This document shows, piece after piece, positions 1-6,636 of a DNA stretch of 16,745 bases. A program made the position numbers and the translations under genes. Under the pieces are notes generated by a model. The model ran no database searches and was not told the DNA's origin. It was given only the letters and a program-made list of their open reading frames with translations. Within the stretch, counting starts at the first letter, position 1. Every line of letters begins with the position of its first letter. Source of the DNA: WYZ-LMO6 sp964509845 (GTDB taxonomy: Archaea; Hadarchaeota; Hadarchaeia; Hadarchaeales; WYZ-LMO6). The stretch spans positions 1 through 16,745 of the forward strand of contig CAZDZG010000023.1 of the NCBI GenBank assembly GCA_964509845.1, read 5' to 3'.

Positions 1-141
1 TCCCCTCTCCTCGCAGACCGGGCAGAAGATCTTCCCCTCCCTCTCAAAGAGGGGTCCCCTGCACCTCGCGCAGTGGAGGGGGAGCATCTTTGCCCCCGAG
101 AAGAGGGCCTCCACCGCCTTCTCCATCGCTCCCTCCGCCAT
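1..141 (-). CDS. UPF0148-family zinc-ribbon protein (Sjogren/scleroderma autoantigen-1-like), N-terminal part, cut by window edge
   Basis: Only the first 47 codons are in the window; the frame is open to base 1, so the gene continues to the left. The visible protein has a short helix (about residues 5-20, AVEALFSGAKML) followed by half or more of a zinc ribbon: CARC at 24-27 and CPVC at 40-43, with GPLFEREGKIF between. This helix-then-ribbon layout is typical of the small archaeal UPF0148 proteins related to the eukaryotic p27 autoantigen, whose role is not known. The ATG at 141-139 follows a GGGAAGG that almost touches it. The next in-frame ATG at 126-124 has GGAGG a few bases upstream and is an equally possible start. 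It diverges from the UPF0147 gene. The family call is by motif and layout only. Confidence 0.72.
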   Translation of the reverse strand, partial: MAEGAMEKAVEALFSGAKMLPLHCARCRGPLFEREGKIFCPVCEERG

Positions 142-188
142 CCTTCCCTTTTTTATTCCTCCCCCCTTATTATCTCTGGTGAGGTTCC
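142..188. promoter_or_regulatory. Short divergent intergenic region with AT-rich promoter-like segment
   Basis: The 47 bases between the two divergent small genes hold two AT-rich stretches in otherwise GC-rich DNA: TTTTTTATT near 150-157 and TTATTATC at 167-174. On the minus strand the second lies about 26 bp before the ATG at 141, the normal archaeal TATA-to-start spacing, so it may drive the UPF0148 gene. For the plus-strand gene only a GGTGAGG ribosome-binding-like sequence at 178-184 is clear. Promoter assignment is inference from spacing. Confidence 0.4.
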
Positions 189-452
189 TTGTCATCCGAG
201 GCGGAAGCCAAGCTGAGAAGGGCCAGCGAGATGCTCTCCGCCATAGCCTCTGACCCCTCCGTCCCCAGGAACATCAGGAGGCTGGCCACCCAGGCCAAGG
301 AGACGCTGGGGAAGAAGGGGGAGGAGCCCTCCGTGAGGGCTGCCCTGGCCGCCAGCCTGCTGGAGGAGGCCAGCAACGATCCCAACATCCCCATGCACAC
401 CAGGACCTCCATCTGGAACCTGCTCAGCCTCCTGGAGACCGTAAGGGAGTGA
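189..452 (+). CDS. UPF0147 family protein (small helical archaeal protein)
   Basis: 87 residues, nearly all predicted helix, matching the UPF0147/COG1698 family in length and in the run DPSVPRNIRR and the later DPNIP. The two DP-N/V-P loops suggest an internal duplication of a helical hairpin. The family is widespread in archaea and has no established function. The start is a TTG at 189-191, chosen because GGTGAGG lies 4-10 bases upstream and the protein then begins at the usual family position. It ends 4 bases before the stop of the convergent DUF655 gene, so the 3' ends of the two transcripts almost certainly overlap. Confidence 0.85.
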   Translation: MSSEAEAKLRRASEMLSAIASDPSVPRNIRRLATQAKETLGKKGEEPSVRAALAASLLEEASNDPNIPMHTRTSIWNLLSLLETVRE

Positions 453-456
453 CCCT

Positions 457-1038
457 TCACTCCTCCTCCCGCTTGGAGGGGGGCCTGACGAAGATCCTGT
501 ACCTGTCCTCCCCCTGAAGCTCCTTCAGGATCCTGGCCGTGATCATCTCCTTGAGATCCCCCAGCCCCTTCACCCTGCTCTTCAGGTCCTCCAGACTGGA
601 GAAGGGGGCCTTCTCCCTCTCCTCCAGGATGCTCCACATCAGCTTCTTCCCTATCCCCGGCAGGAGCTCGAGCTGGTGGAAGCGGGTGGTGACGGGGGCG
701 GCCTTGTTGAAGAACTCCACGAACCTTTCCGGATGGCTCTCCACAACCTTCCTCACGGCGGAGGGGAGCTCGGCCTTGGCGGCGGAGGTGAGGTCCTCGT
801 ACCCTATCCTCCTCCTTATCCTTTCCACTTTGTCCCTCTCCCCCTTCCCTATGAAAACCCTCTCCTGGGGCTGGAACTTGGCCTCCCGCTTGGGTATCAC
901 CTCCAGCAGGGTGAAGAAGTCCTCGCCCAGGAGCTGCACCACCGGCTCCCTCAGATGGAGGGGCCTGGGATCGTTGGGGTTTCCCTGGGGAAGGAAGTCC
1001 AGCACTATCCCGTAATCCTCAAACTTCTTCTGGGTCAA
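457..1038 (-). CDS. DUF655 predicted RNA-binding protein with helix-hairpin-helix
   Basis: 193 residues, the usual size for DUF655 (COG1491). The N-terminal half (about 5-75) is a small beta-rich region of the type thought to bind nucleic acid. Residues about 124-160 carry a helix-hairpin-helix segment (LLPGIGKKLMWSILEER then LEDLKSRVKGL). The C-terminus is basic and then acidic. The start is TTG at 1038-1036 with a strong GGGAGGGG just upstream, nine bases after the Rpo4 stop. DUF655 directly downstream of L21e and Rpo4 is a conserved archaeal arrangement and supports a role in translation or ribosome biogenesis, which is inferred from context. It is the last gene of the minus-strand cluster that begins at 4747. 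Confidence 0.9.
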   Translation of the reverse strand: MTQKKFEDYGIVLDFLPQGNPNDPRPLHLREPVVQLLGEDFFTLLEVIPKREAKFQPQERVFIGKGERDKVERIRRRIGYEDLTSAAKAELPSAVRKVVESHPERFVEFFNKAAPVTTRFHQLELLPGIGKKLMWSILEEREKAPFSSLEDLKSRVKGLGDLKEMITARILKELQGEDRYRIFVRPPSKREEE

Positions 1039-1047
1039 GCCCCTCCC

Positions 1048-1380
1048 TCATTTCCCCCGGAAGAGCTCGAGCAGCCTGGGAAGCTCGGAAGGTGGAGGTC
1101 TCTTCCTCTCCTTGGAAAGGACGAGCTCCACCTCCTCCTCCGTCTGGGGCATCAGGTCCACCAGCTGGACCGCCGCCGCCTCCCTCAGCCCGAAGTTCCT
1201 CACCAGCTCCTCCACCAGTCTTGCCGCTTCCTCCGCCTTCGCCTTCACGAACTTCTGGGCATAATCGTAGTCCAGCCTCTGCTCGTACCTGAGCTCCCTC
1301 TCCTTCTTTATTTCCTCCAGGAGTTCCAGAACCTCGGCCAGCGTCACAGGCCTTTCCGAGATCACCCCGGAGCCGATCAA
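1048..1380 (-). CDS. rpo4: DNA-directed RNA polymerase subunit Rpo4 (RpoF, Rpb4 homologue)
   Basis: 110 residues, the normal size of archaeal Rpo4, which with Rpo7 forms the stalk of RNA polymerase and contacts emerging RNA and initiation factors. The protein begins with a tip-associated segment (ISERPVTLAEVLELL) followed by helices and the C-terminal HRDC-like region, including LVDLMPQTEEEVELVLSKER, typical of the family. The start is TTG at 1380-1378, which overlaps the L21e stop as TTGA, so translation is probably coupled. The pairing L21e-Rpo4-DUF655 is a conserved archaeal gene order. Confidence 0.92.
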   Translation of the reverse strand: MIGSGVISERPVTLAEVLELLEEIKKERELRYEQRLDYDYAQKFVKAKAEEAARLVEELVRNFGLREAAAVQLVDLMPQTEEEVELVLSKERKRPPPSELPRLLELFRGK

Positions 1381-1643
1381 GAGGACACCCGTATAAGGTG
1401 TTCCGGAAGGATAATAATCCTTTTTACCTTGCCCCCATCCCTGAACTCCACCTCGTAGGCCCTCCCCCTCCTTCCCCTCACCACCCCCACCCTTCCCTGG
1501 TATCGGGGGTGGGGCCTTCCCTTCTGCACGCTGGGCTCTATCTTCACCACCACCCTCTCCCCCTCCCTGAACTCCCCCATCAGCCTGCTCGCCGTCAGTC
1601 CCTTCCCCCTCTCCTTGGTGAGCTTGCCCCTCCGCTTGGTCAT
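1377..1643 (-). CDS. rpl21e: 50S ribosomal protein L21e
   Basis: 88 residues from the chosen start. The diagnostic SH3-like core is present: EGERVVVKIEPSVQKGRPHP, then RYQGRVGVVRGRRGRAYEVEF and IIILPEHLI near the end, as in archaeal and eukaryotic L21e. The basic N-terminus (TKRRGKLTKERGKG) is the rRNA-contacting arm. The frame is open to a TTG at 1670, but family members start at the basic arm, so the ATG at 1643-1641 is preferred. No strong ribosome-binding site precedes it, and a TTG two codons upstream (1649) cannot be excluded. The stop overlaps the Rpo4 start by TTGA. SRP54 ends 32 bases upstream of the chosen start. Confidence 0.9.
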   Translation of the reverse strand: MTKRRGKLTKERGKGLTASRLMGEFREGERVVVKIEPSVQKGRPHPRYQGRVGVVRGRRGRAYEVEFRDGGKVKRIIILPEHLIRVSS

Positions 1644-1675
1644 CTTCAAGGTGAGCCCCGCCCCGCTCAAAAAGC

Positions 1676-3022
1676 TTATCTCCCCTTCTCCAGCTCCTTC
1701 ACGAGCTTCGCCAGGGGGCCCGTCCTCACCATCCTCCCCTTTCCCAGGGCCGTCAGCATCCTCTTCATGAGCTCGTACTGCTTCAGGAGCTCCCTCACCT
1801 CCGCCTCGCTGGTACCCGATCCCCTCGCTATCCTCCTTATCCTGGAGGCGTTCAGGATCTCCGGGTTGTCCAGCTCCTCCGGGGTCATGGACTGCATGAT
1901 GACCTTGAAGCGCTTGAGCTTCTCCTCACCGACCCTCATCTGCTCCTCGGAAAGGGTGACCCCCAGGCCGGGGAGGAGGGAGGCCACCTTGCGCAGGGGC
2001 CCCATCCTGCTTATGGCCTCCAGCTGCTCGTAGACCGTTCTCAGGGTGAGCTTGCCCTTCAGGGCCTCCCTCGCCGCCTCCTCCCCCTTCTTCCCCAGGC
2101 TCTCCTCCACCTTCCTGAGGAAGGTCTCCAGGTCACCCATGCCCAGCAGCCTGGCCATGAACCGGGGAGGAGAGAAGGGCTCCAGGTCCTCCAGGTGCTC
2201 CCCCGTTCCTATGAACTTGATGGGCGCGCCCGTGGAGGCCACGGCGGAGAGGGCCCCTCCCCCCTTGGCCGTTCCGTCCAGCTTGGTCACCAGGATGGAG
2301 CCCACCGGGGTGGCCCTCCTGAAGGCCTCCGCCTGCTCCCTGGCCTGCTGCCCCAGCGTCCCATCCACCACCAGCATGACCTCATCCGGCCTTATCTCCT
2401 CGGCCATCCGCTTCATCTCCTCCATCAGCCCCCTCTCCTCCTTGTGCCTGCCGGCTGAGTCCACCAGGATGAGGTCGCATCTTCCCCTGAGCTCCTCCAC
2501 CCCCCTCCTGGCCAGCTCCACCGGATCCCTTCCCTGGGGATCCCCCCAGAACTCCACCCCCGCCTTTCTGGCCAGCTGGAGGAGCTGCTCGTAGGCCCCG
2601 GCCCTGAAGGTGTCGGCACAGACCACCCCCACCCTGTACCCCCTCTTCCTGAAGTGGTAGGCCAGCTTGGCCACGGAGGTGGTCTTCCCGCTCCCCTGGA
2701 GCCCCACCATCAGCACCACCGTGGGGCCCCCCCTTTTGAGCTCGAAGGAGGAGGGCTTTCCCAGGAGGCCCGAGAGCTCCTCGTAGACCAGCTTCACCGC
2801 GTGCTCCCTCCTGCTCATCCCCGGCGGGGGGGCCTCCTTCCTCAGGCGCTCCTCCAGCCTCCTGCTTAGGTCCAGGACCAGCTGAACGTTCACGTCGGCC
2901 TGGAGGAGGGCCCTCTGCAGGTCCCTCACCAGCTCCTTCACCACCTGCTCGTCCAGGTGGGGGGCCCTGGCAAGCTTCTGGATGGCCCCGTGCAGGGCCC
3001 TCCCCAGCCCCTCCAGCACCAC
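1676..3022 (-). CDS. srp54: Signal recognition particle GTPase SRP54 (Ffh)
   Basis: 448 residues, full length. It binds signal peptides on the ribosome and docks with FtsY to deliver nascent membrane and secreted proteins. Order of domains: N-domain helical bundle (1-95), G-domain with P-loop GLQGSGKTT (107-115), the CADTFRAGAYEQL insertion region, DSAGRH (188-193; Ser replaces the more usual Thr of DTAGR) and TKLDG (246-250), then the M-domain (about 305-448), basic and Met-containing for signal peptide and SRP RNA. The GTG start at 3022 follows the thymidylate kinase TGA with no spacer, and GGGGGGTGGG upstream can act as ribosome-binding site. It sits between tmk and the L21e-Rpo4 pair in the same transcript direction. 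Confidence 0.96.
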   Translation of the reverse strand: MVLEGLGRALHGAIQKLARAPHLDEQVVKELVRDLQRALLQADVNVQLVLDLSRRLEERLRKEAPPPGMSRREHAVKLVYEELSGLLGKPSSFELKRGGPTVVLMVGLQGSGKTTSVAKLAYHFRKRGYRVGVVCADTFRAGAYEQLLQLARKAGVEFWGDPQGRDPVELARRGVEELRGRCDLILVDSAGRHKEERGLMEEMKRMAEEIRPDEVMLVVDGTLGQQAREQAEAFRRATPVGSILVTKLDGTAKGGGALSAVASTGAPIKFIGTGEHLEDLEPFSPPRFMARLLGMGDLETFLRKVEESLGKKGEEAAREALKGKLTLRTVYEQLEAISRMGPLRKVASLLPGLGVTLSEEQMRVGEEKLKRFKVIMQSMTPEELDNPEILNASRIRRIARGSGTSEAEVRELLKQYELMKRMLTALGKGRMVRTGPLAKLVKELEKGR

Positions 3023-3613
3023 TCACCCACCCCCCAGCAGGAGGGAGACCCTCTCCCTCACCCTTTCCCAGACCTCCTCCTTTTCCCCCCTTCCTTCCAC
3101 CCTCTCCACCTCCCCCCTCTCCACCAGCTCCAGGTACTTCTCCCTGACCCTTCGCTGGAAGGCCAGGTCCCTCTCGAAAAGGTCCAGTTTCTTCCCCTTC
3201 ATCCTCCTCAGGCACTCCTCGGGGGGAACGTCCAGGAAAAGGGTGAGGTGGGGGCGGGGGAAGAACCGGTTGAGCTCCCTGAGCCAGGCCTCCTCCAGCC
3301 CCCTCGCTCCTTGGTAGGCCAGGGAGGAGTAGGGACCCCTCTCGCTAACCACCACCCTTCCCTCCCTCAGGGCGGGAAGGATCCTGAGGTGGAGGTGCTC
3401 CATCCTGTCCGCCGCGAAGAGCAGGGCCTCCACCTCCGCCCTCATTCCCTCCCTGAGTCCCTTCCTTATCAGCCTCCCCACCGGTCCCCGGGTGGGCTCC
3501 GCCGTGCGCAGGACCCGGTATCCCCTGGAGCGCAGCCACCTGGCCAGCAGGAGGGCCTGGGTGGTCTTGCCGCAGCCGTCAAGCCCCTCCACGCACAGGA
3601 GGTATCCCTTCAT
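3023..3613 (-). CDS. tmk: Thymidylate kinase (dTMP kinase)
   Basis: 196 residues, about the usual length. Converts dTMP to dTDP with ATP. Visible motifs: P-loop EGLDGCGKTT (9-18), AEPTRGPVGRLIR (38-50) for the substrate loop, FAADRMEHL (67-74) and the SSLAYQG helix (96-102), then FQRRVREKYLEL in the C-terminal part. The usual DR(Y/F/H) motif before SSxAYQG reads ERG here (91-93), so one catalytic-loop residue differs from the textbook form. The enzyme could still be a dTMP kinase or a related nucleoside monophosphate kinase. The ATG immediately follows the TAG of the membrane protease gene, and its own stop immediately precedes the SRP54 start. Confidence 0.87.
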   Translation of the reverse strand: MKGYLLCVEGLDGCGKTTQALLLARWLRSRGYRVLRTAEPTRGPVGRLIRKGLREGMRAEVEALLFAADRMEHLHLRILPALREGRVVVSERGPYSSLAYQGARGLEEAWLRELNRFFPRPHLTLFLDVPPEECLRRMKGKKLDLFERDLAFQRRVREKYLELVERGEVERVEGRGEKEEVWERVRERVSLLLGGG

Positions 3614-4747
3614 CTAGACCACCTCCGGGAGGGGAAAGGTCAGGGGGAGGAGGAGGAAGGTGAGGAGGGCCAGGCGGCGGTGGGAGGGGGAGAGGGGGGA
3701 GAGCTCGTCCAGCACCCCGGCATGTCCTCCGCCGAAGAAGAGGAGGATCAGGAGGCCCCAGAGCCAGAGGAAGGGATAGAGCTGGAGGAGGAAGAGACCG
3801 GAGAGGACGAGGCCGAGGCCCGTCCACAGGGTGAGGGTGCGGTGCCGCTCGGCGCTCAGCAGCGCCCTGGCCACGTGCCCCCCGTCCAGCTGCCCCGCCG
3901 GGAGGAGGTTCAGGAAGGTTATGATCATCATCACCGATCCGGAGAGGACGAAGGGGTGATCCGGCCCTCCCCCCAGCAGGGACCTGAGGAGGAGGAGGGA
4001 GGGGGTGGAAAAGGCCAGGGGCGGGCTGGGGCCACCCAGCGCCAGCCCCAGGGAGGTGATGAGGAGGGCCGCCGCGAAGCCAAGCAGGGGACCGCAGGCC
4101 CCGATCTCCACCAGGGCGTTCCTGGTGGGGATGGGGCTCCTCATCCTCATCACCGCCCCCAGCGTTCCTAGGTAGGTGGGGGCGGGGATGAAGTAAGGGG
4201 GGGAGGTCTCCACCCCATTCCTCCTGGCGGCCAGGGCATGCCCCAGCTCGTGAGACCCCAGCACCGTCAGCAGGCTCAGGGAGAAGAGAAGGGCCCCCCG
4301 GATCTCCCCGAAGAGGAGGTAGCCGGAGCCCAGGGTGGATAGGAGGGTGGCGGCGAAGAGCAGGAGGGGGAGGCGGGTTCTCGTCCTAGAGCGGGGAAGG
4401 CCCCTGAGCCAGAGGTAGAGGGCCCCGTCCCTCTTCCTGAGAGCGGCCACCTTCCCCCTGAGCCTCAGCTCCCTGAGCAGGCGGGAGAAGGAGGACCCGG
4501 GTCTGGCCTCCACCTCCATCATGCCCTCCCCCCTGCCTAGCGCGAAGTCCACCACGGAGAATTCCCTCTCCACCAGCGGGAGGATCTCCCCCCACTCCTC
4601 CGGGAGCTCCTTTCCCGTGACGGTCAGCTCCCCCCCGCACCTTGGGCATCTTTCCCTCACCGGCTCCCCTAGCCCCTTGGCGGACATCTGGTACTCCAGG
4701 TAGCCGCAGGAGGAGCACTCCACCCTGGCCACGGGTGGGGTCTTCAT
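3614..4747 (-). CDS. Site-2-protease-like membrane zinc metalloprotease (peptidase M50) with N-terminal zinc ribbon
   Basis: 377 residues. The catalytic HELGH lies in a hydrophobic segment at 166-170, and the second metal ligand is in PAGQLDGGH (283-291, Asp288), the family's NPxxxLDG motif. Membrane segments are seen at about 126-147, 150-166, 215-240, 266-285, 308-325 and 326-343, with a short hydrophobic tail. The first 40 residues form a cytosolic zinc ribbon (CSSC at 11-14, CPRC at 34-37), followed by a soluble region to about 120. S2P proteases cut transmembrane helices of regulators or signal-peptide remnants; the substrate here is unknown. The ATG at 4747 has GGGGAGGGGAG just upstream. 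First gene of the minus-strand cluster that includes SRP54, which places membrane proteolysis together with membrane targeting. Confidence 0.9.
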   Translation of the reverse strand: MKTPPVARVECSSCGYLEYQMSAKGLGEPVRERCPRCGGELTVTGKELPEEWGEILPLVEREFSVVDFALGRGEGMMEVEARPGSSFSRLLRELRLRGKVAALRKRDGALYLWLRGLPRSRTRTRLPLLLFAATLLSTLGSGYLLFGEIRGALLFSLSLLTVLGSHELGHALAARRNGVETSPPYFIPAPTYLGTLGAVMRMRSPIPTRNALVEIGACGPLLGFAAALLITSLGLALGGPSPPLAFSTPSLLLLRSLLGGGPDHPFVLSGSVMMIITFLNLLPAGQLDGGHVARALLSAERHRTLTLWTGLGLVLSGLFLLQLYPFLWLWGLLILLFFGGGHAGVLDELSPLSPSHRRLALLTFLLLPLTFPLPEVV

Positions 4748-4768
4748 CTCCCCTCCCCTTGGAGGCGA

Positions 4769-4784
4769 TAAGTAAATATCCCTC
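4769..4784. promoter_or_regulatory. Divergent promoter core (TATA region) between the M50 protease and thrS
   Basis: The 62-bp gap between the two divergent genes contains the plus-strand 16-mer TAAGTAAATATCCCTC. It is the only AT-rich stretch in the gap. On the minus strand it reads as ATATTTACTTA centred about 26-28 bp before the protease ATG, and on the plus strand as AAGTAAATAT about 35 bp before the ThrRS ATG. One TATA element could therefore serve both directions. The identical 16-mer occurs at 14345-14360 in the promoter of RNase P RNA. Promoter function is inferred from position and composition. Confidence 0.6.
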
Positions 4785-4809
4785 GGGGGGAACTCCAGCG
4801 GGTGCCCGG

Positions 4810-6636
4810 ATGCGCCTGCTGCTGATCCACGCGGACTTCCTGGAGTTTCGGGCCCTGGAGCCCACCCCCTTCGCGGAGGAGGCGGGGAGGAGGGAGGGAA
4901 GGGTGGAGGAGGTGCTGGTGGCCTTCACGGCGGTGGAAGAGGGGGATGGGGAGAACGCCGGGGCCGTGATCTCCAGGGCCTCGGAGGAGATCCTGGAGCT
5001 ATGCGGTAAGCTGGGCGTGAGGAGGGTGGCGGTCTATCCCTACGCCCACCTCAGCCCTTCCCTTTCCCCCCCGGACGTGGCGGTGGAGATCCTGAGGGGG
5101 CTCAGGGAGAGGCTCTCGGAGGGGGGGCTGGAGGTCGTGCACGTTCCCTTCGGCTGGTACAAGGCCTTCACCCTCAGGTGCAAGGGACATCCCCTCAGCG
5201 AGCTCTCCAGGACCATCACGGCCGAGCCCGCGGCCCCCCTCCGGGCGGAGGAGGAGGAAGGGGAGCTCAGGGTGCTCACCCCGGACGGGAGGGAGGAGAG
5301 GGTGGATGCCAGGGATCCCTCCTCCTGTTCCCTGCTGGCGGAGAACCCCCACCTCCTCCACTACCTCCGGGAGGGGAGGGGGGAGGAGCCGGCCCACCTC
5401 TCCCTCATGCGCAGGCTGGAGCTGGTGGACTACGAGCCAGCCAGCGACGTGGGGCACTTCCGGTTCTATCCCAAGGGGGAGCTCCTGAAGTCCCTGCTGG
5501 AGGACTACGCGGCCCAGCTGGCCAGGCAGGTGGGGGCCCTTTTCGTCCAGACCCCCCTCCTCTACCGCCTGGAGGAGAGGGACATAGGGAGCCAGGCCGC
5601 CAGGTTCCTGGCCAGGGACTACAGGGTGAGGCTCCCGGGAAAGACCCTGCTGCTCAGGTTTGCGGGGGACTTCGGGCTCTTCAGGATGATGAGGGATGCC
5701 CAGCTCAGCTACCGGCAGCTCCCGCTGAGGGTCTTCGAGCTCTCCCCCTCTTTCAGGCTGGAGCAGAGCGGGGAGTGCGTGGGGCTGAAGAGGCTGCGCT
5801 CCTTCACCATGCCCGACCTTCACTGCTTCTGCGCCGACCTGCCCCAGGCCCTGGAGGAGTACCGGCGCCTCTTCCGTCTCTTCCTGGAGCCCCTGCGCCG
5901 GATGGAGCTCCCCTACGCCCTGGTCTTCAGGGTGGTGGGGGAGTTCTACCGGGAGCACAGGGACTTCGTGCTGGAGCTGGTGAGGGAGGAGGGGAGGGGG
6001 GCCCTCCTCGAAATCCTGCCGGAGAGGAAGCACTACTGGGTGATGAAGCACGAGCTCCAGTTCCTGGACCCGCAGGGGGGAGGGACCCAGCTCTCCACCG
6101 TCCAGCTGGACCTGGAGGACTCCGAGAGGTACGGGATCCTCTACACGGATGCGGAGGGGAGGAGGAGGGGGTGCGTGATCCTCCACTCCTCCATGGGTTC
6201 CATAGAGCGCTGGATCTACGCCCTCCTGGAGGATGCGGAGAGGAGGAGGAGGGAGGGGGGAATTCCCTCCCTTCCCCTCTGGCTCTCCCCCACCCAGGTG
6301 AGGCTGGTACCGGTGGGGGAGAGGCACGTGGAGAGGTGCCTGAGGGAGGCGGAGGTCCTGGAGGCCAGAGGGGTGAGGGCGGACGTGGACGACAGGGACT
6401 GGACCGTGGCCAGGAGGATCAGGGAGGCGGAGAGGGAGTGGATCCCCTACATCGCAGTGGTGGGGGACAGGGAGCTGGAGAGCGGAAGGCTCTCGGTGAG
6501 GGTGAGGGGTTCGGGCATCAGGGAGTACGGGACCGAGGAGCTGGCGGAGGAGGTGAGGAGGAGGTGCGAGGGCTTCCCCCACCGTCCCTTGTTCCTTCCC
6601 AGGAGGCTCTCCCTCAGACCCCTCTTCGTGGGCTGA
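4810..6636 (+). CDS. thrS: Threonyl-tRNA synthetase, archaeal type with DTD-like editing domain
   Basis: 608 residues. Charges tRNA-Thr and removes misattached serine. The first 140 residues are the archaeal N-terminal editing domain, with the start RLLLIHADF and the signature KGHPLSELSRT (125-135). The class II catalytic core spans about 200-490: motif 2 is FRLEQSGECVGLKRLR (315-330) and continues to MPDLH (334-338), STVQLDLEDSERYG (429-442), and motif 3 contains GSIERWIYALLE (463-474). Cys323 and His459 fit zinc ligands. The anticodon-binding domain follows from about 491 (WLSPTQVRLVPVGERH). The ATG at 4810 is chosen because the editing domain begins there; upstream sequence in frame is intergenic. 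No clear ribosome-binding site precedes it. Its TGA abuts the porB stop with no spacer. Confidence 0.95.
   Translation: MRLLLIHADFLEFRALEPTPFAEEAGRREGRVEEVLVAFTAVEEGDGENAGAVISRASEEILELCGKLGVRRVAVYPYAHLSPSLSPPDVAVEILRGLRERLSEGGLEVVHVPFGWYKAFTLRCKGHPLSELSRTITAEPAAPLRAEEEEGELRVLTPDGREERVDARDPSSCSLLAENPHLLHYLREGRGEEPAHLSLMRRLELVDYEPASDVGHFRFYPKGELLKSLLEDYAAQLARQVGALFVQTPLLYRLEERDIGSQAARFLARDYRVRLPGKTLLLRFAGDFGLFRMMRDAQLSYRQLPLRVFELSPSFRLEQSGECVGLKRLRSFTMPDLHCFCADLPQALEEYRRLFRLFLEPLRRMELPYALVFRVVGEFYREHRDFVLELVREEGRGALLEILPERKHYWVMKHELQFLDPQGGGTQLSTVQLDLEDSERYGILYTDAEGRRRGCVILHSSMGSIERWIYALLEDAERRRREGGIPSLPLWLSPTQVRLVPVGERHVERCLREAEVLEARGVRADVDDRDWTVARRIREAEREWIPYIAVVGDRELESGRLSVRVRGSGIREYGTEELAEEVRRRCEGFPHRPLFLPRRLSLRPLFVG

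Noticed and set aside
1405..1425. AT-rich stretch with a GGATAATAATCC palindrome inside L21e, as promoter for rpo4
   Set aside because: It encodes the conserved IIILPEH segment of L21e, and Rpo4 is translationally coupled to L21e, so an internal promoter is not needed.
1644..1670. TTG start of L21e at 1670
   Set aside because: The added nine residues are not typical of L21e, and no ribosome-binding site precedes the TTG.
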